Assembly: GCA_013911655.1 (NCBI GenBank)
Contig: JACESU010000004.1
Coordinates: 56,559 to 120,558, forward strand
Reading direction: 5' to 3'
Length of the DNA: 64,000 bases
Source of the DNA: Alphaproteobacteria bacterium
Lineage (GTDB): Bacteria > Pseudomonadota > Alphaproteobacteria > Caedimonadales > UBA1908
How positions within the stretch are numbered: the stretch's first letter is position 1; the number at the start of each line of letters is the position of its first letter. Both the position numbers and the translations under genes were made by a program. Below are positions 8,416 to 21,377 of this stretch, one piece after another. The notes under the pieces were generated by a model. It saw nothing but the letters and a program-made list of their open reading frames with translations, was not told the DNA's origin and did no database searches.

Positions 8416-10142
8416 TGTCGTCTGAGGGCATTGTTATTGACAGGCTTCTCAAGCGGTTTGAGGGGCAAGAGAAGCCTGCCCTTAATCAGATCAGCGCTCT
8501 CATTCAGCCAGGGCGTGTCACGGGTGTGGTGGGTCCTGACGGCGCGGGTAAAACGACCCTTCTTCGCACCATTGCGGGGCTTTTGAAGCCCACTGAGGGG
8601 GGGATCACAGTGAGCGGCCTTAATGCCCTATCGGACGCACCTCTCATCCATCAAAATCTGGGCTACATGCCTCAAAAATTCGGTCTTTATGAAGATTTGA
8701 CGGTTCTTGAAAACTTGACGCTTCATGCCAAACTTAAAGATGTAAGGCAACGCGACATGAAAGCGGTTTTTGAAAAGCTCTTGAGCTTTACAAAACTTGC
8801 CCCTTTTCAGGATAGGTTGGCTGGCAAACTCTCAGGCGGCATGAAACAAAAGCTGGGGCTTGCGTGCACCCTTCTTAAAGAACCCAAGGTGCTTCTTCTT
8901 GATGAGCCCAGTGTGGGTGTGGATCCCATATCTAGGCGGGATTTGTGGGCCCTTGTGAAAGAGTTTTTAGGAGGCGGGACAACCGTTGTGTGGAGCACGG
9001 CTTATCTGGATGAAGCGGCCCTTTGCGATGAGGTGCTTGTTTTGAATGAGGGTGATCTTTTATTTACAGGTACGCCCCAGGCTTTGACGACGCGTCTTGA
9101 AGGGCGGGTTTTTCAAGCGACTCATCCCTCCCAAGATAAAAGATCGCTTTTGCTGCACTTTTTAAAAAACGAGGCGGTCGTAGACGGTCTCATCCAAGGA
9201 GACGGCGTGCGCCTTGTTTTGAAAGGTGGCGCCACAACAGAGCTTTTAACTGCGGACGTTCCTATGGCATGGGAAAGTGTTACGCCGACCTTTGAAGACG
9301 GATTTATTGACCTCCTTGGTGGTATCACCGAGCGAGAGTCCGAGCTTGCGTCTCTTGTGGAGACCATGGCGCACCAAGAAGGGGACGTCATTCAGGTCGA
9401 GCACATCGTCAAAGAATTCGGTGACTTCAAGGCGGTGGGTGGTATTAGTTTTGGCATTAAGCAAGGCGAAATCTTTGGATTCTTGGGACCGAACGGGGCC
9501 GGAAAGTCCACGACCTTTAAAATGCTGTGTGGCCTTTTAACGCCAACTCAAGGAAAAGCGCTCGTTCTGGGGAATAATCTTCGGCAAGCAGATCAACTAG
9601 CCAAGCGCCGCATTGGGTATATGGCGCAGAAGTTTTCCCTTTATGAAAACTTGACGGTTTCTCATAATCTTTCATTTTTTTCAGGAATTTATGGTCTTTC
9701 TGGTAAAGAGCAAGCCCGTGAAATTGACTCGATGATTGAAACCTTTAACCTGAGGAAATATTTGAATGAGCCAGCGGATTCGCTGCCCTTGGGATATAAA
9801 CAGCGCCTGGCACTGGCGTGCTCGGTCATGCACCGACCATCCATTTTATTTTTGGATGAGCCAACCTCTGGGGTTGATCCCCTAACGCGCCGTGAATTTT
9901 GGATGCATATCAACGGGATGGTACAAAAAGGTGTGACAGTTATGGTCACAACTCACTTTATCGAAGAAGCCGAATACTGTGACCGGGCGTGCCTTATTTA
10001 TCGGGGGCTGATGATTGCCCTCGGCACGCCTGACGAACTTAAACAAAAAGCCAGACAAGAAGGAGCCTCACTTCCAAACCTAGAAGAAACCTTTATTGCT
10101 TTGATCCAAGACCATGACAGCAAAAATCCCCTCGTTCATTAG
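8415..10142 (+). CDS. ABC exporter ATPase with two fused nucleotide-binding domains (YbhF-like)
   Basis: The 575-residue ATPase powers the two permeases encoded next. Domain one has Walker A GPDGAGKT, signature LSGGMKQKL, Walker B LLLDEP and a D-loop with VDPISRR. Domain two has Walker A GPNGAGKS, a degenerate signature (LPLGYKQRL) and LFLDEPTSGVDP, followed by TTHFIEEAE. The LPLGYKQ form of the second signature is normal for YbhF-like proteins. It overlaps the membrane fusion gene by one base, and its 3' end overlaps the first permease by 29 bases. Confidence 0.92.
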   Translation: MSSEGIVIDRLLKRFEGQEKPALNQISALIQPGRVTGVVGPDGAGKTTLLRTIAGLLKPTEGGITVSGLNALSDAPLIHQNLGYMPQKFGLYEDLTVLENLTLHAKLKDVRQRDMKAVFEKLLSFTKLAPFQDRLAGKLSGGMKQKLGLACTLLKEPKVLLLDEPSVGVDPISRRDLWALVKEFLGGGTTVVWSTAYLDEAALCDEVLVLNEGDLLFTGTPQALTTRLEGRVFQATHPSQDKRSLLLHFLKNEAVVDGLIQGDGVRLVLKGGATTELLTADVPMAWESVTPTFEDGFIDLLGGITERESELASLVETMAHQEGDVIQVEHIVKEFGDFKAVGGISFGIKQGEIFGFLGPNGAGKSTTFKMLCGLLTPTQGKALVLGNNLRQADQLAKRRIGYMAQKFSLYENLTVSHNLSFFSGIYGLSGKEQAREIDSMIETFNLRKYLNEPADSLPLGYKQRLALACSVMHRPSILFLDEPTSGVDPLTRREFWMHINGMVQKGVTVMVTTHFIEEAEYCDRACLIYRGLMIALGTPDELKQKARQEGASLPNLEETFIALIQDHDSKNPLVH

Positions 10143-11262
10143 GTGCCCCTCAAGGCGCGTCACGGCTTTGATCGTAAAAGAGTTTTATCAGATCGTGCGT
10201 GATCCCAGCAGTGTGCTCATTGCCTTTATCCTGCCGTTGATTTTAATATTTTTATTTGGCTATGCCATTTCCCTTGATACGCGGCACACTAAAATCGGCA
10301 TTGTCCTTGAAACCACAAATCCAGATATGATGGACTTCGCGGCGTCTTTTCGGCATTCGCCCTATTTTGACACTGTGATGGATACGGATCGTCATGCCAT
10401 TGAAGAGCTATTGGTGGCAGGGCGCGTGCGTGCCATGATCGTGCTTCCCCTGGCTTTTGACCGCGAGGAAGAAGAGCGGGCGCGCGCGGCACCTATTCAA
10501 GTCATTACTGACGCAAGCGAACCCAATACCGCGAACCTTCTGGCCAATTACATTCAAGCCGCTTGGCAAACGTGGAATATTCAAAAATTGAAAAGTAGTG
10601 GAGAAGAATACAAGCCGCCCATTCAAGTCATTGACCGCATTTGGTATAACCCCGCCAGTATTAGTCGGTTCTTTTTGTTGCCAGGCTCCATTGCCATTAT
10701 CATGACAATCGTAGGAACGCTTCTCACAGCCCTCGTTGTTGCCCGTGAGTGGGAACGCGGCACCATGGAAGCCCTCATGTCCACGCCCATTACGATTTTC
10801 GAGATTATTATTGGTAAGCTTGTACCCTATTTCGTCTTGGGTCTTGGCGCCATGAGTGTCTGCGTTCTTTTCTCTGTTGTGATTTTTGACGTGCCCTTTA
10901 GAGGATCAATCCTTCTTCTTTTAGGGATGTCGGGCCTTTTTCTGTACGCTGCTCTCAGCCTTGGTCTTTTGATTTCAACCATCAGCAGGAATCAATTTGT
11001 CGCGTCCCAAGCTTCCTTGTATGCTGCGTTCTTGCCGGCCTTTTTGCTGTCGGGATTTTTGTTTGAAATCAAAAGTATGCCGACCGTGATCCAAGGGCTG
11101 ACGTACGTGTTACCGGCACGCTATTTCGTGAATACCTTGCAAACTCTTTTTCTGGCGGGGGACGTGACAAAACTTATCATCGTGGACGCGGTGGGAATCG
11201 TGTGCATTGGCAGCGTTTTTGTCTTTGTAATTTTGAGAAAAACAAGAAAGAGGCTCGATTAA
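10114..11262 (+). CDS. ABC-2 type permease (YbhS-like)
   Basis: A 382-residue integral membrane subunit. One helix near residues 30-50 (VLIAFILPLILIFLFGYAIS) is followed by an extracytoplasmic domain of about 130 residues. Then come five C-terminal helices with the ABC-2 signature region WERGTMEALMSTPI. The start overlaps the end of the ATPase gene by 29 bases with no obvious Shine-Dalgarno, suggesting translational coupling. The stop overlaps the next ATG by one base. It pairs with the following paralogue as a heterodimeric channel. All conserved regions look intact. Confidence 0.9.
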   Translation: MTAKIPSFIRCPSRRVTALIVKEFYQIVRDPSSVLIAFILPLILIFLFGYAISLDTRHTKIGIVLETTNPDMMDFAASFRHSPYFDTVMDTDRHAIEELLVAGRVRAMIVLPLAFDREEEERARAAPIQVITDASEPNTANLLANYIQAAWQTWNIQKLKSSGEEYKPPIQVIDRIWYNPASISRFFLLPGSIAIIMTIVGTLLTALVVAREWERGTMEALMSTPITIFEIIIGKLVPYFVLGLGAMSVCVLFSVVIFDVPFRGSILLLLGMSGLFLYAALSLGLLISTISRNQFVASQASLYAAFLPAFLLSGFLFEIKSMPTVIQGLTYVLPARYFVNTLQTLFLAGDVTKLIIVDAVGIVCIGSVFVFVILRKTRKRLD

Positions 11263-12371
11263 TGTTTGGCCAGATTCGTGCCCTTGTGATCAAAGAGTTC
11301 CTTGCCGTATGGCGCGATAAGCGCAGCCGTAGTGTGTTGATTTTACCGCCCTTGATTCAGCTCTTTATCTTTTCCTTTGCGGTCACCTTAGAGGTTAGTA
11401 ACATCTCGGTGGGATTTTATAACCAGGATCAAGGTCAAGAAAGCTATGAGGTGATCCAGCGAATCAAAGGCTCCCCTAAGTTTACAAACTACGTGTTTTT
11501 AGAAAAAGACGCTGACATCACGAAAGTCATTGAAGAGCAAGAAGTCCTATTGGTTGTTCAAATTCCTGCTGACTTTTCTAGAAAGATCAGACAAGGCGAA
11601 TCAGGTAAGTTACAGCTTCTTCTTGATGGCAGGCGCTCTAACGCGTCGTCCATTGCATCTGGTTATATCAATGAAATTGTGCGGGTCTATAATGAAGAGC
11701 TTGCCAAGGCTGCCAAGCGTAAGCTTTCGACCTCCACCCTGGTCACGCGGCACTGGTTTAACCCTAACCTTGAATATAAGTGGTATACGGTTCCGTCCCT
11801 TATCGCCGTCTTATCCATGGTGATTGCGCTTGTGCTGACATCGTTGTCGGTTGCGCGCGAACGCGAGATGGGCACTTTCGAACAGCTTCTTGTCTCGCCT
11901 GTTTCACCGCGTCAGATCCTCATTGGTAAAACCATTCCAGCTCTTCTTTTGTCTTTAGGAGAAAGTACCGTTATTTTGTTCTTATCGGTCTATGCCTTTG
12001 GCATTAAATTCCAAGGATCGGTCCTTTGGCTTTATGCCAGCATGCTCGTCTTTTTGCTGGCGGTTGTGGGGATTGGTCTTTTTATCTCGTCCCTTTGTAA
12101 AACCCAGCAGCAAGCTGTTCTTGGCACATTCGTCTTTATGGTGCCGTCTGTGAACCTTTCGGGCTTTGCCACACCCGTCGAGAACATGCCAGATTGGCTC
12201 CAACACGTGAGTGACTTGATACCCCTCAAGCACTTTCTCATAGTCGTTAAAGGGCTTTTCTTAAAAAATATACCCTTTGATGTGGTTTTTGCCAACACGT
12301 GGCCCAATATGCTTATTGCACTTTTTACTCTTTCCATGGCGGGGTGGCTTTTTCGCCGACGCATGGAGTAA
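11262..12371 (+). CDS. ABC-2 type permease (YbhR-like)
   Basis: A 369-residue paralogue of the previous permease with the same plan: N-terminal helix (SVLILPPLIQLFIFSFAVTL), soluble extracytoplasmic domain, and C-terminal helices containing REREMGTFEQLLVSPVSP. ATG 11262 was chosen because it overlaps the preceding stop by one base and has AGAGG upstream. Last gene of the four-gene exporter unit. The outer membrane partner, usually TolC, is not in this window. Confidence 0.9.
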   Translation: MFGQIRALVIKEFLAVWRDKRSRSVLILPPLIQLFIFSFAVTLEVSNISVGFYNQDQGQESYEVIQRIKGSPKFTNYVFLEKDADITKVIEEQEVLLVVQIPADFSRKIRQGESGKLQLLLDGRRSNASSIASGYINEIVRVYNEELAKAAKRKLSTSTLVTRHWFNPNLEYKWYTVPSLIAVLSMVIALVLTSLSVAREREMGTFEQLLVSPVSPRQILIGKTIPALLLSLGESTVILFLSVYAFGIKFQGSVLWLYASMLVFLLAVVGIGLFISSLCKTQQQAVLGTFVFMVPSVNLSGFATPVENMPDWLQHVSDLIPLKHFLIVVKGLFLKNIPFDVVFANTWPNMLIALFTLSMAGWLFRRRME

Positions 12372-12481
12372 ATGAAGCGTTTTCTTATGATCCAAAAACG
12401 TCTATCCTCCTTTAAAGAAGATAAAAAAGGGAGGTGCGCGACGCGGTACAAGGCGGCACTCCCTAAAACAGGAGAGAGAGC

Positions 12482-14101
12482 GTGGACGAGAGTGATGATC
12501 TTCAATTTGATGTAGTAATCGTGGGGGCGGGGCCGTCGGGCCTGTCGTGCGCCATTCGCATCAAACAACTGTGGCCAGAATGTTCGGTTTGTATCCTTGA
12601 AAAAGGGGCAGAGGTAGGGGCGCACATTCTCTCAGGCGCCGTGTTAGAACCCCGCGCCCTGAACGAACTGATCCCCGATTGGCAGGAAAAAGGCGCGCCC
12701 CTTCATACACCGGTTACCGAGGATCAGTTTGTCTTTTTAACAAAGGATAAGGCGTTTACGTTGCCGACGCCGCCCCAGATGCATAACACGGGAAATTATA
12801 TCATCAGTCTTGGCAATTTTTGTCGCTGGCTTGGGGGCGAGGCAGAGAGTCTAGGTGTCGAAATCTATCCCGGATTTGCGGTGGCAAAGCCCCTTTATGC
12901 AGATGACGGCACCGTTGTGGGGGTTGCCACAACCCCCATGGGGCTTGATAAAGAAGGACATGAAAAGCCTGGTTTTTCTCCAGCCGTTAACATCTATGCA
13001 AAACACGTGGTTTTTGCCGAAGGGTGCCGTGGTTCAGTGGCAGAATCCCTGTTTGAGCGGTTTAGCTTAAGAAAAGACGCCGCCCCTCAAACCTATGGTC
13101 TTGGCCTTAAAGAGCTGTGGGAAGTAGACCCCGCCCACCATCAGCCCGGAAAAGTGCTCCATACCATTGGGTGGCCCCTGGATACAAAGACCTATGGTGG
13201 ATCCTTTTTATATCATTTAGAAAACAATCAAGTGGCCGTTGGGTTTGTCGTGGGTCTTGATTATGAAAACCCTTACCTTAGCCCCTTTGAAGAGTTCCAG
13301 CGCTTTAAACAGCATCCCTTAGTGCGGCCTCTCCTGGAAAAAGGGAGGCGTGTTTCCTATGGGGCCAGAGCCTTGAACGAAGGTGGGTTTCAGTCCATAC
13401 CAGAGCTGTCCTTTCCGGGCGGCTCTATTATTGGGTGTAGTGCAGGCTTTTTAAATGTGCCAAAAATAAAGGGTACTCACACGGCCATGAAGTCCGGGAT
13501 GATGGCGGCCGAGGTGTTGTGTGCCGCCCTTCAAAAAGGAGAGGCCCCGGAAATGGGACTCCTTGATCGGCGGATTCGTGAAAGCTGGGTCGGGGACGAG
13601 CTTTTTGGGGTGCGTAACATTCGGCCAGGTTTTCACAAGTGGGGGCTTTGGGGCGGACTTCTCAATGCGGGACTTGAAACCTATTTTTTAAGAGGAAAAG
13701 CGCCCTGGACCTTAACGCACACCAAAGATAATGAAAGCTTGATGCTTGCCAAAGACGCCGTGCCCCTTGAGTATCCAAAGCCAGACGGTGTGGTGTCCTT
13801 TGATCGCCTTTCCAGCGTGTTTCTTTCCAACACAAATCACGAAGAAAATCAGCCGTGCCATTTGACACTTAAGGACAAAAATGTCCCTGTTGCGCATAAT
13901 CTTGCACTTTACGCTGCCCCCGAGCAGCGTTATTGCCCTGCCGGCGTTTACGAAATTGTGGAAGAGGAAAAAGGACCGCGTCTTCAAATCAACGCTCAAA
14001 ACTGCGTGCACTGTAAGACATGTGACATCAAAGACCCCACCCAAAATATTGTGTGGACAACACCAGAAGGCGGCGGGGGGCCGACGTATCCTAATATGTA
14101 A
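12482..14101 (+). CDS. electron transfer flavoprotein-ubiquinone oxidoreductase
   Basis: ETF-QO passes electrons from reduced electron transfer flavoprotein to ubiquinone at the inner membrane, linking acyl-CoA and amino acid dehydrogenation to respiration. The 539-residue protein starts with an FAD-binding Rossmann motif (DVVIVGAGPSGL) and has the GAEVGAHILSGAVLEPRAL segment typical of the family. It ends in a ferredoxin-type 4Fe-4S domain with cysteines in RYCPAGVYE and NCVHCKTCDIKDP and the terminal GGGGPTYPNM. The GTG start follows AGGAGAGAGA. The etfA and etfB partner genes are not in this window. The 110 bases before it hold no clear promoter. Confidence 0.93.
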   Translation: MDESDDLQFDVVIVGAGPSGLSCAIRIKQLWPECSVCILEKGAEVGAHILSGAVLEPRALNELIPDWQEKGAPLHTPVTEDQFVFLTKDKAFTLPTPPQMHNTGNYIISLGNFCRWLGGEAESLGVEIYPGFAVAKPLYADDGTVVGVATTPMGLDKEGHEKPGFSPAVNIYAKHVVFAEGCRGSVAESLFERFSLRKDAAPQTYGLGLKELWEVDPAHHQPGKVLHTIGWPLDTKTYGGSFLYHLENNQVAVGFVVGLDYENPYLSPFEEFQRFKQHPLVRPLLEKGRRVSYGARALNEGGFQSIPELSFPGGSIIGCSAGFLNVPKIKGTHTAMKSGMMAAEVLCAALQKGEAPEMGLLDRRIRESWVGDELFGVRNIRPGFHKWGLWGGLLNAGLETYFLRGKAPWTLTHTKDNESLMLAKDAVPLEYPKPDGVVSFDRLSSVFLSNTNHEENQPCHLTLKDKNVPVAHNLALYAAPEQRYCPAGVYEIVEEEKGPRLQINAQNCVHCKTCDIKDPTQNIVWTTPEGGGGPTYPNM

Positions 14102-14173
14102 GCAAGAGATGAAGGTGAGTTATAGCCTGATAAGCTGACGTTAAAGAGGTGTCAAGCATTTGAGAATAAAGGC

Positions 14174-14204
14174 GCATTGTAGACAGATAAATCGTCCACA
14201 ATGC
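14174..14204. terminator. probable terminator hairpin between convergent genes
   Basis: GCATTGT (14174-14180) pairs with ACAATGC (14198-14204), extended inward by GAC/GTC past one mismatch. The T-run after it is weak on both strands, so termination is likely but not certain. Confidence 0.45.
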
Positions 14205-14219
14205 ATCTTTAAGAGAAAA

Positions 14220-14747
14220 TTACCAGCTACCGCTGTACTGATATGTGTCGTATGTATGAGCAGAGCGTACTTTGATATATTGGCTTACCGGTACACCGTG
14301 TTCTTCTGCCAGGACATCAACAGTTAGCGCGACAAACATCGGAAGTTGTTGTTTGTAAGTCTTGATGAGCTCTGGTGTTATTAATGACATGACGTGGGCT
14401 CTGTCCTCTGCACGTGGAAGACGTGCAAGCGTTGCGATAATGTTTTGCGCGCCAATATCATCAAGGTATGTCAAAACTTCTGGACTCAAAGCACTTGCCA
14501 CTTGTATTCGAACGTCCTCATCTTGAATGTCGGCAAGGCCTTGTACGATCCCATCAAGGTGCTTTGCATGGTGGGGTTGCAAAATGGAAAAGACACACAT
14601 GCGAGTGATGTCATCTTGAATTCTTGTCAAAGAGGGATGGGTGATAGCGATTTGAGGTTGATCTTCATCATTGCTTGAGGCGAAGATCTGGGAAGAAGTT
14701 GCACAGCAGAGCATAAGTGCCGCAACAGTCAAGTGAGTTTTTTTCAT
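14220..14747 (-). CDS. exported small helical-repeat protein
   Basis: A 175-residue protein with a strong AAAGGA site and a Sec signal (MKKTHLTVAALMLCCATSS, cleavage around IFA-SS). An acidic leader SSNDEDQ follows. The rest is predicted helical and contains repeats. LSPEVLTYL and ITPELIKTY start units 36 residues apart, each followed by an amphipathic helix such as NIIATLARL and an R-x-h-V end. The same repeat type, usually with Cys where this protein has Tyr, occurs in the exported proteins at 43992-44852 and 45296-47567. No known family is recognised. A role outside the cytoplasm, perhaps in binding a partner, is inferred from the solenoid-like repeats only. Confidence 0.7.
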   Translation of the reverse strand: MKKTHLTVAALMLCCATSSQIFASSNDEDQPQIAITHPSLTRIQDDITRMCVFSILQPHHAKHLDGIVQGLADIQDEDVRIQVASALSPEVLTYLDDIGAQNIIATLARLPRAEDRAHVMSLITPELIKTYKQQLPMFVALTVDVLAEEHGVPVSQYIKVRSAHTYDTYQYSGSW

Positions 14748-14871
14748 GGTTGAGTCCTTTCATGATCAGGTGAATACTACTAACATAAAGAAGGGAATTA
14801 CTCCAGGTATTTTTTTGCCAAATTTGCAAAGTGGTAAGTCAATACTTAAAAATTGGTGATCAATAGACTCA

Positions 14872-18664
<3,793 letters not shown>

Positions 18665-18691
18665 TAAAGGGCTCCTTATACTTGTGAGGTC

Positions 18692-19618
18692 CTACGCACC
18701 TGTTTCCACGGGATGGGGGGCAGGAATCTCTTTACCTTCTTGGTCAAGGATCGTTGAGGCGGCTTTTTCTTTATCAGCAACGGACGCACGGCCCTGCCAC
18801 GGATTAATGTGATCAAGCCAGTGCTTACCTTCACTTTTTTGTTCAGCGGTTCTAAAGTCGTCGCCTTCTAACAGGTAATAAGTATCAGCGTACCAGGTGC
18901 TGCCTGGGAAGTTATATCCAAGGTAGGCGGCAACTTTGCGCGCTTCTTGAGTAAGACCCATAGCCACATAGCATTCAACTAAACGGTGGAGAGCCTCTTC
19001 AATATGAGCCGTTGTTTGATAGTGCTCAACCACATATTTAAAGCGGTTAACGGCCGCCATGAAATTCTTTTTTGATAGGTAATAGCGCCCGACAGACATC
19101 TCTTTGGCGGCAAGGTTATCGCGCAAAAGATCAATTTTGAACTTTGCGTCTCTTGTATATTTCGACTCTGGGAAACGGCGAATCAGTTCGTTAAAGACGT
19201 CAAGGCCTTCTTGGGTAATCTTTTGATCGCGCTCCATGGGGGACAGACGCTCGTAATAGCAAAGACCTTGCAGATAAAGAGCGTACGGCGCGTCCTTATG
19301 GGCGGGGTGAAGCTGCAAAAAGGTCTCGAGTGAATCAAGAGCATCTTCATACTTTTGATCAAGATAATAGGCATAGGCCGCCATGAGCTGTGCTTGGGGC
19401 GCCCAGTCAGAATAAGGGTGCTGGCGCTCGACTTCAGAAAAAAGCTTGGCCGCTTCAAAGTTATCACCCTTTGCAAGTGCCGCACGGCCCTGGTTATAAA
19501 GGTCCTCCATGGGGCGCTCGGAATAAGGGGTTTCCTTGTTGCACGCGCTGAGCACACAGACGCAAACGCCGCACATGATACTGGTCAAAAGTTGTTTTTT
19601 GGTCAAAGGTGTCCCCAC
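18692..19618 (-). CDS. bamD: outer membrane assembly lipoprotein BamD
   Basis: BamD is a lipoprotein subunit of the BAM complex that inserts beta-barrel proteins into the outer membrane; BamA is at 52787-55063. The N-terminus is a lipoprotein signal with lipobox LSAC. The mature protein has about five TPR-like repeats, beginning with EDLYNQGRAALAKGDNFEAA and including HPYSDWAPQAQLMAAYAYY. The start is uncertain. GTG 19618 lies 7 bases behind GAGGG, ATG 19624 lies too close to it, and a TTG 12 bases further in is also possible. About 309 residues, slightly longer than E. coli BamD because of a C-terminal extension of roughly 50 polar residues. Confidence 0.93.
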   Translation of the reverse strand: MGTPLTKKQLLTSIMCGVCVCVLSACNKETPYSERPMEDLYNQGRAALAKGDNFEAAKLFSEVERQHPYSDWAPQAQLMAAYAYYLDQKYEDALDSLETFLQLHPAHKDAPYALYLQGLCYYERLSPMERDQKITQEGLDVFNELIRRFPESKYTRDAKFKIDLLRDNLAAKEMSVGRYYLSKKNFMAAVNRFKYVVEHYQTTAHIEEALHRLVECYVAMGLTQEARKVAAYLGYNFPGSTWYADTYYLLEGDDFRTAEQKSEGKHWLDHINPWQGRASVADKEKAASTILDQEGKEIPAPHPVETGA

Positions 19619-19946
19619 AGGCATTCCCTCAATAGTTGAACTCCTGTTCTTGCATAACGTTCTTTTTAAAAAAAGCCAAGAGACAACCACAGGGAAGTGC
19701 TGCTTTTACTCTATTAAATGATCAAAGGTGTTGCCCTATGGTCAGAAAACTAGCATGATTTTGATAGAGTCGCGTACACATATAAAAAATCTTGTACTAA
19801 AAGCCTTGGAAAAGTCTGTGGTATTCATGAATTGAATGCCAATTAGTCATTTTTTGAAGAGGCGTTTATCTATTTTTGTTGCTTGAGCTGTCAGAAGTTT
19901 GCTAGGATCCCTTTTCGTGTTGTAATAAAAATGGAGGGAAAGGTAC

Positions 19947-21314
19947 ATGGAATCAATCCGTGCCCTGAAAAACGACCTGTCCCGAGCCTTTGAGAAATTT
20001 TCATCCATGGAAAAATACAGTTATCGATACTGGCGCATCCGTATCCTTTATTCATCAATCATCAGCTATGCAGCGTTTTACTTAGTCCGTCAAAATTTTT
20101 CTATGGCCATGCCAAAATTATCAGAAGAGTTTGGTTATACGAAAACTGATTTAGGGTGGATGATTACCTGTGCCTCTATTATTTACGGTGTGGGAAAGTT
20201 TATCAATGGCTATCTGAGCGATCGGTCGGATGCGCGCTATTTCATGACCATTGGCCTTTTAGGTTCCGCCATTGTCAGCTGTTTTATTGGTCTTACAAGT
20301 GGCGTGATCATGCTTGGCGTTTTGTGGATTGTGAACAACTGGTTTCAGTCCATGGGATGGCCCCCGGCGGCCCGGATGCTGACCCACTGGTTTAGTCCCA
20401 AAGAAATCGGAACAAAGTGGGCTTTGTGGGCGTCTGCCCACCAAATTGGGGCAACTATTGTATCTGTGGGTGCGCCCTACCTTATTTTTCATTTTGGCTG
20501 GCGTTCGGCTTTTTATGTGCCAGCAGCGGTCACTTTTATCATTGCGATTTTTTGTTTCAACAGGCTTCGTGACACCCCGAAAGAAGTGGGGCTTCCCCCT
20601 GTGGAAGAATATAAAAACGACGTGATCTCTGCAACGGAAGAAAATCAAGAGCGTATTACCGTCAAAGACGTGATTAATCTTGTCTTTACGAACAAGCTTG
20701 TCTGGTATGTGGGGATGGCCAATTTGTGCCTTTATATCCCGCGTATGGGGGTCATGACATGGGCGCCAACCTTTCTTAAGGAACATAAAGGTGTGACGCT
20801 TATTTTAGCTGGCTGGCAGCTGGCTAGTTTTGAAATTGCAGGCCTTCTGGGCGGCATTTTGGCTGGTTGGCTTTCCGACAAGGTTTGTGGTGGCAGGCGC
20901 GGTCCTGTGGGCACCATTTACCTAGCACTTCTTGCTGGTGCTATGTTTATGCTCAAGGCAACACCCCAAGGTTATGCTTGGTTTGATACCATTACGCTAT
21001 TTTTATCTGGTTTCCTTGTTTATGGTCCTCAGGTTCTTGTGGGGATTGCGGCCACAGACTTTGCCTCGAAAAAAGCAGCAGGGGTTGCGACCGGTTTTAC
21101 AGGTACTTTGGCCTATGCTGGCGCTGCCATTACGGGGGTCCCTTTAGGAATGATTGTCGATCATTATGGATGGGATGGCGGCTTTGTACTGTTTATCGGT
21201 GCCTCATTGCTTGGATCATTTTTCTTTGCGCTGACCTGGCGCCACCGAGCAACGATCCTTGAAAAGAGGCCCGTTCGTGTTGTGAATGTCAAAGAAGGCG
21301 AACCAACTGCTTAA
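19947..21314 (+). CDS. organophosphate:phosphate antiporter (GlpT/UhpC-type MFS)
   Basis: A 455-residue major facilitator with 12 predicted helices. The N-terminal segment YAAFYLVRQNFSMAMPKLSEEFGYTK (quoted only in part elsewhere) carries the family arginine. GKFINGYLSDRSDAR matches the loop 2-3 motif, and GWPPAARMLTHWFSPKEIGT matches the OPA-family stretch around the second substrate arginine region. Relatives exchange glycerol-3-phosphate or hexose phosphates for inorganic phosphate; UhpC relatives act as sensors. Which one applies cannot be told. In a host-associated bacterium it would allow uptake of host phosphorylated carbon. It has a GGAGGGAAAGG site and its own terminator. Confidence 0.88.
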   Translation: MESIRALKNDLSRAFEKFSSMEKYSYRYWRIRILYSSIISYAAFYLVRQNFSMAMPKLSEEFGYTKTDLGWMITCASIIYGVGKFINGYLSDRSDARYFMTIGLLGSAIVSCFIGLTSGVIMLGVLWIVNNWFQSMGWPPAARMLTHWFSPKEIGTKWALWASAHQIGATIVSVGAPYLIFHFGWRSAFYVPAAVTFIIAIFCFNRLRDTPKEVGLPPVEEYKNDVISATEENQERITVKDVINLVFTNKLVWYVGMANLCLYIPRMGVMTWAPTFLKEHKGVTLILAGWQLASFEIAGLLGGILAGWLSDKVCGGRRGPVGTIYLALLAGAMFMLKATPQGYAWFDTITLFLSGFLVYGPQVLVGIAATDFASKKAAGVATGFTGTLAYAGAAITGVPLGMIVDHYGWDGGFVLFIGASLLGSFFFALTWRHRATILEKRPVRVVNVKEGEPTA

Positions 21315-21324
21315 TCTTCTAAAA

Positions 21325-21358
21325 AATAGCCGCCAGCCCAAAGGCTGTCGGCTATTTT
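21325..21358 (+). terminator. rho-independent terminator
   Basis: AATAGCCG (21325-21332) and CGGCTATT (21349-21356) form the outer stem, with CAGCC/GGCTG inside, followed by TTTT. It starts 10 bases after the antiporter stop. The A-run on the other side may let it work in both directions for the convergent secreted protein gene. Confidence 0.9.
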
Positions 21359-21377
21359 GCCTCTTCAAAAATCGCTT

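Noticed and set aside
9700-9900. Degenerate second ABC signature LPLGYKQ as a sign of inactivation
   Set aside because: This variant is usual in YbhF-like double ATPases and all other motifs are kept.
12410-12438. CCTCCTTT and AAGGGAGG as a terminator after the exporter operon
   Set aside because: The stem needs a G-T pair and no T-run follows.
12372-12509. A 45-codon ORF starting right after the permease stop
   Set aside because: It is very basic, has no ribosome site and runs into the ETF-QO gene, whose GTG start with AGGAGAG is far better supported.
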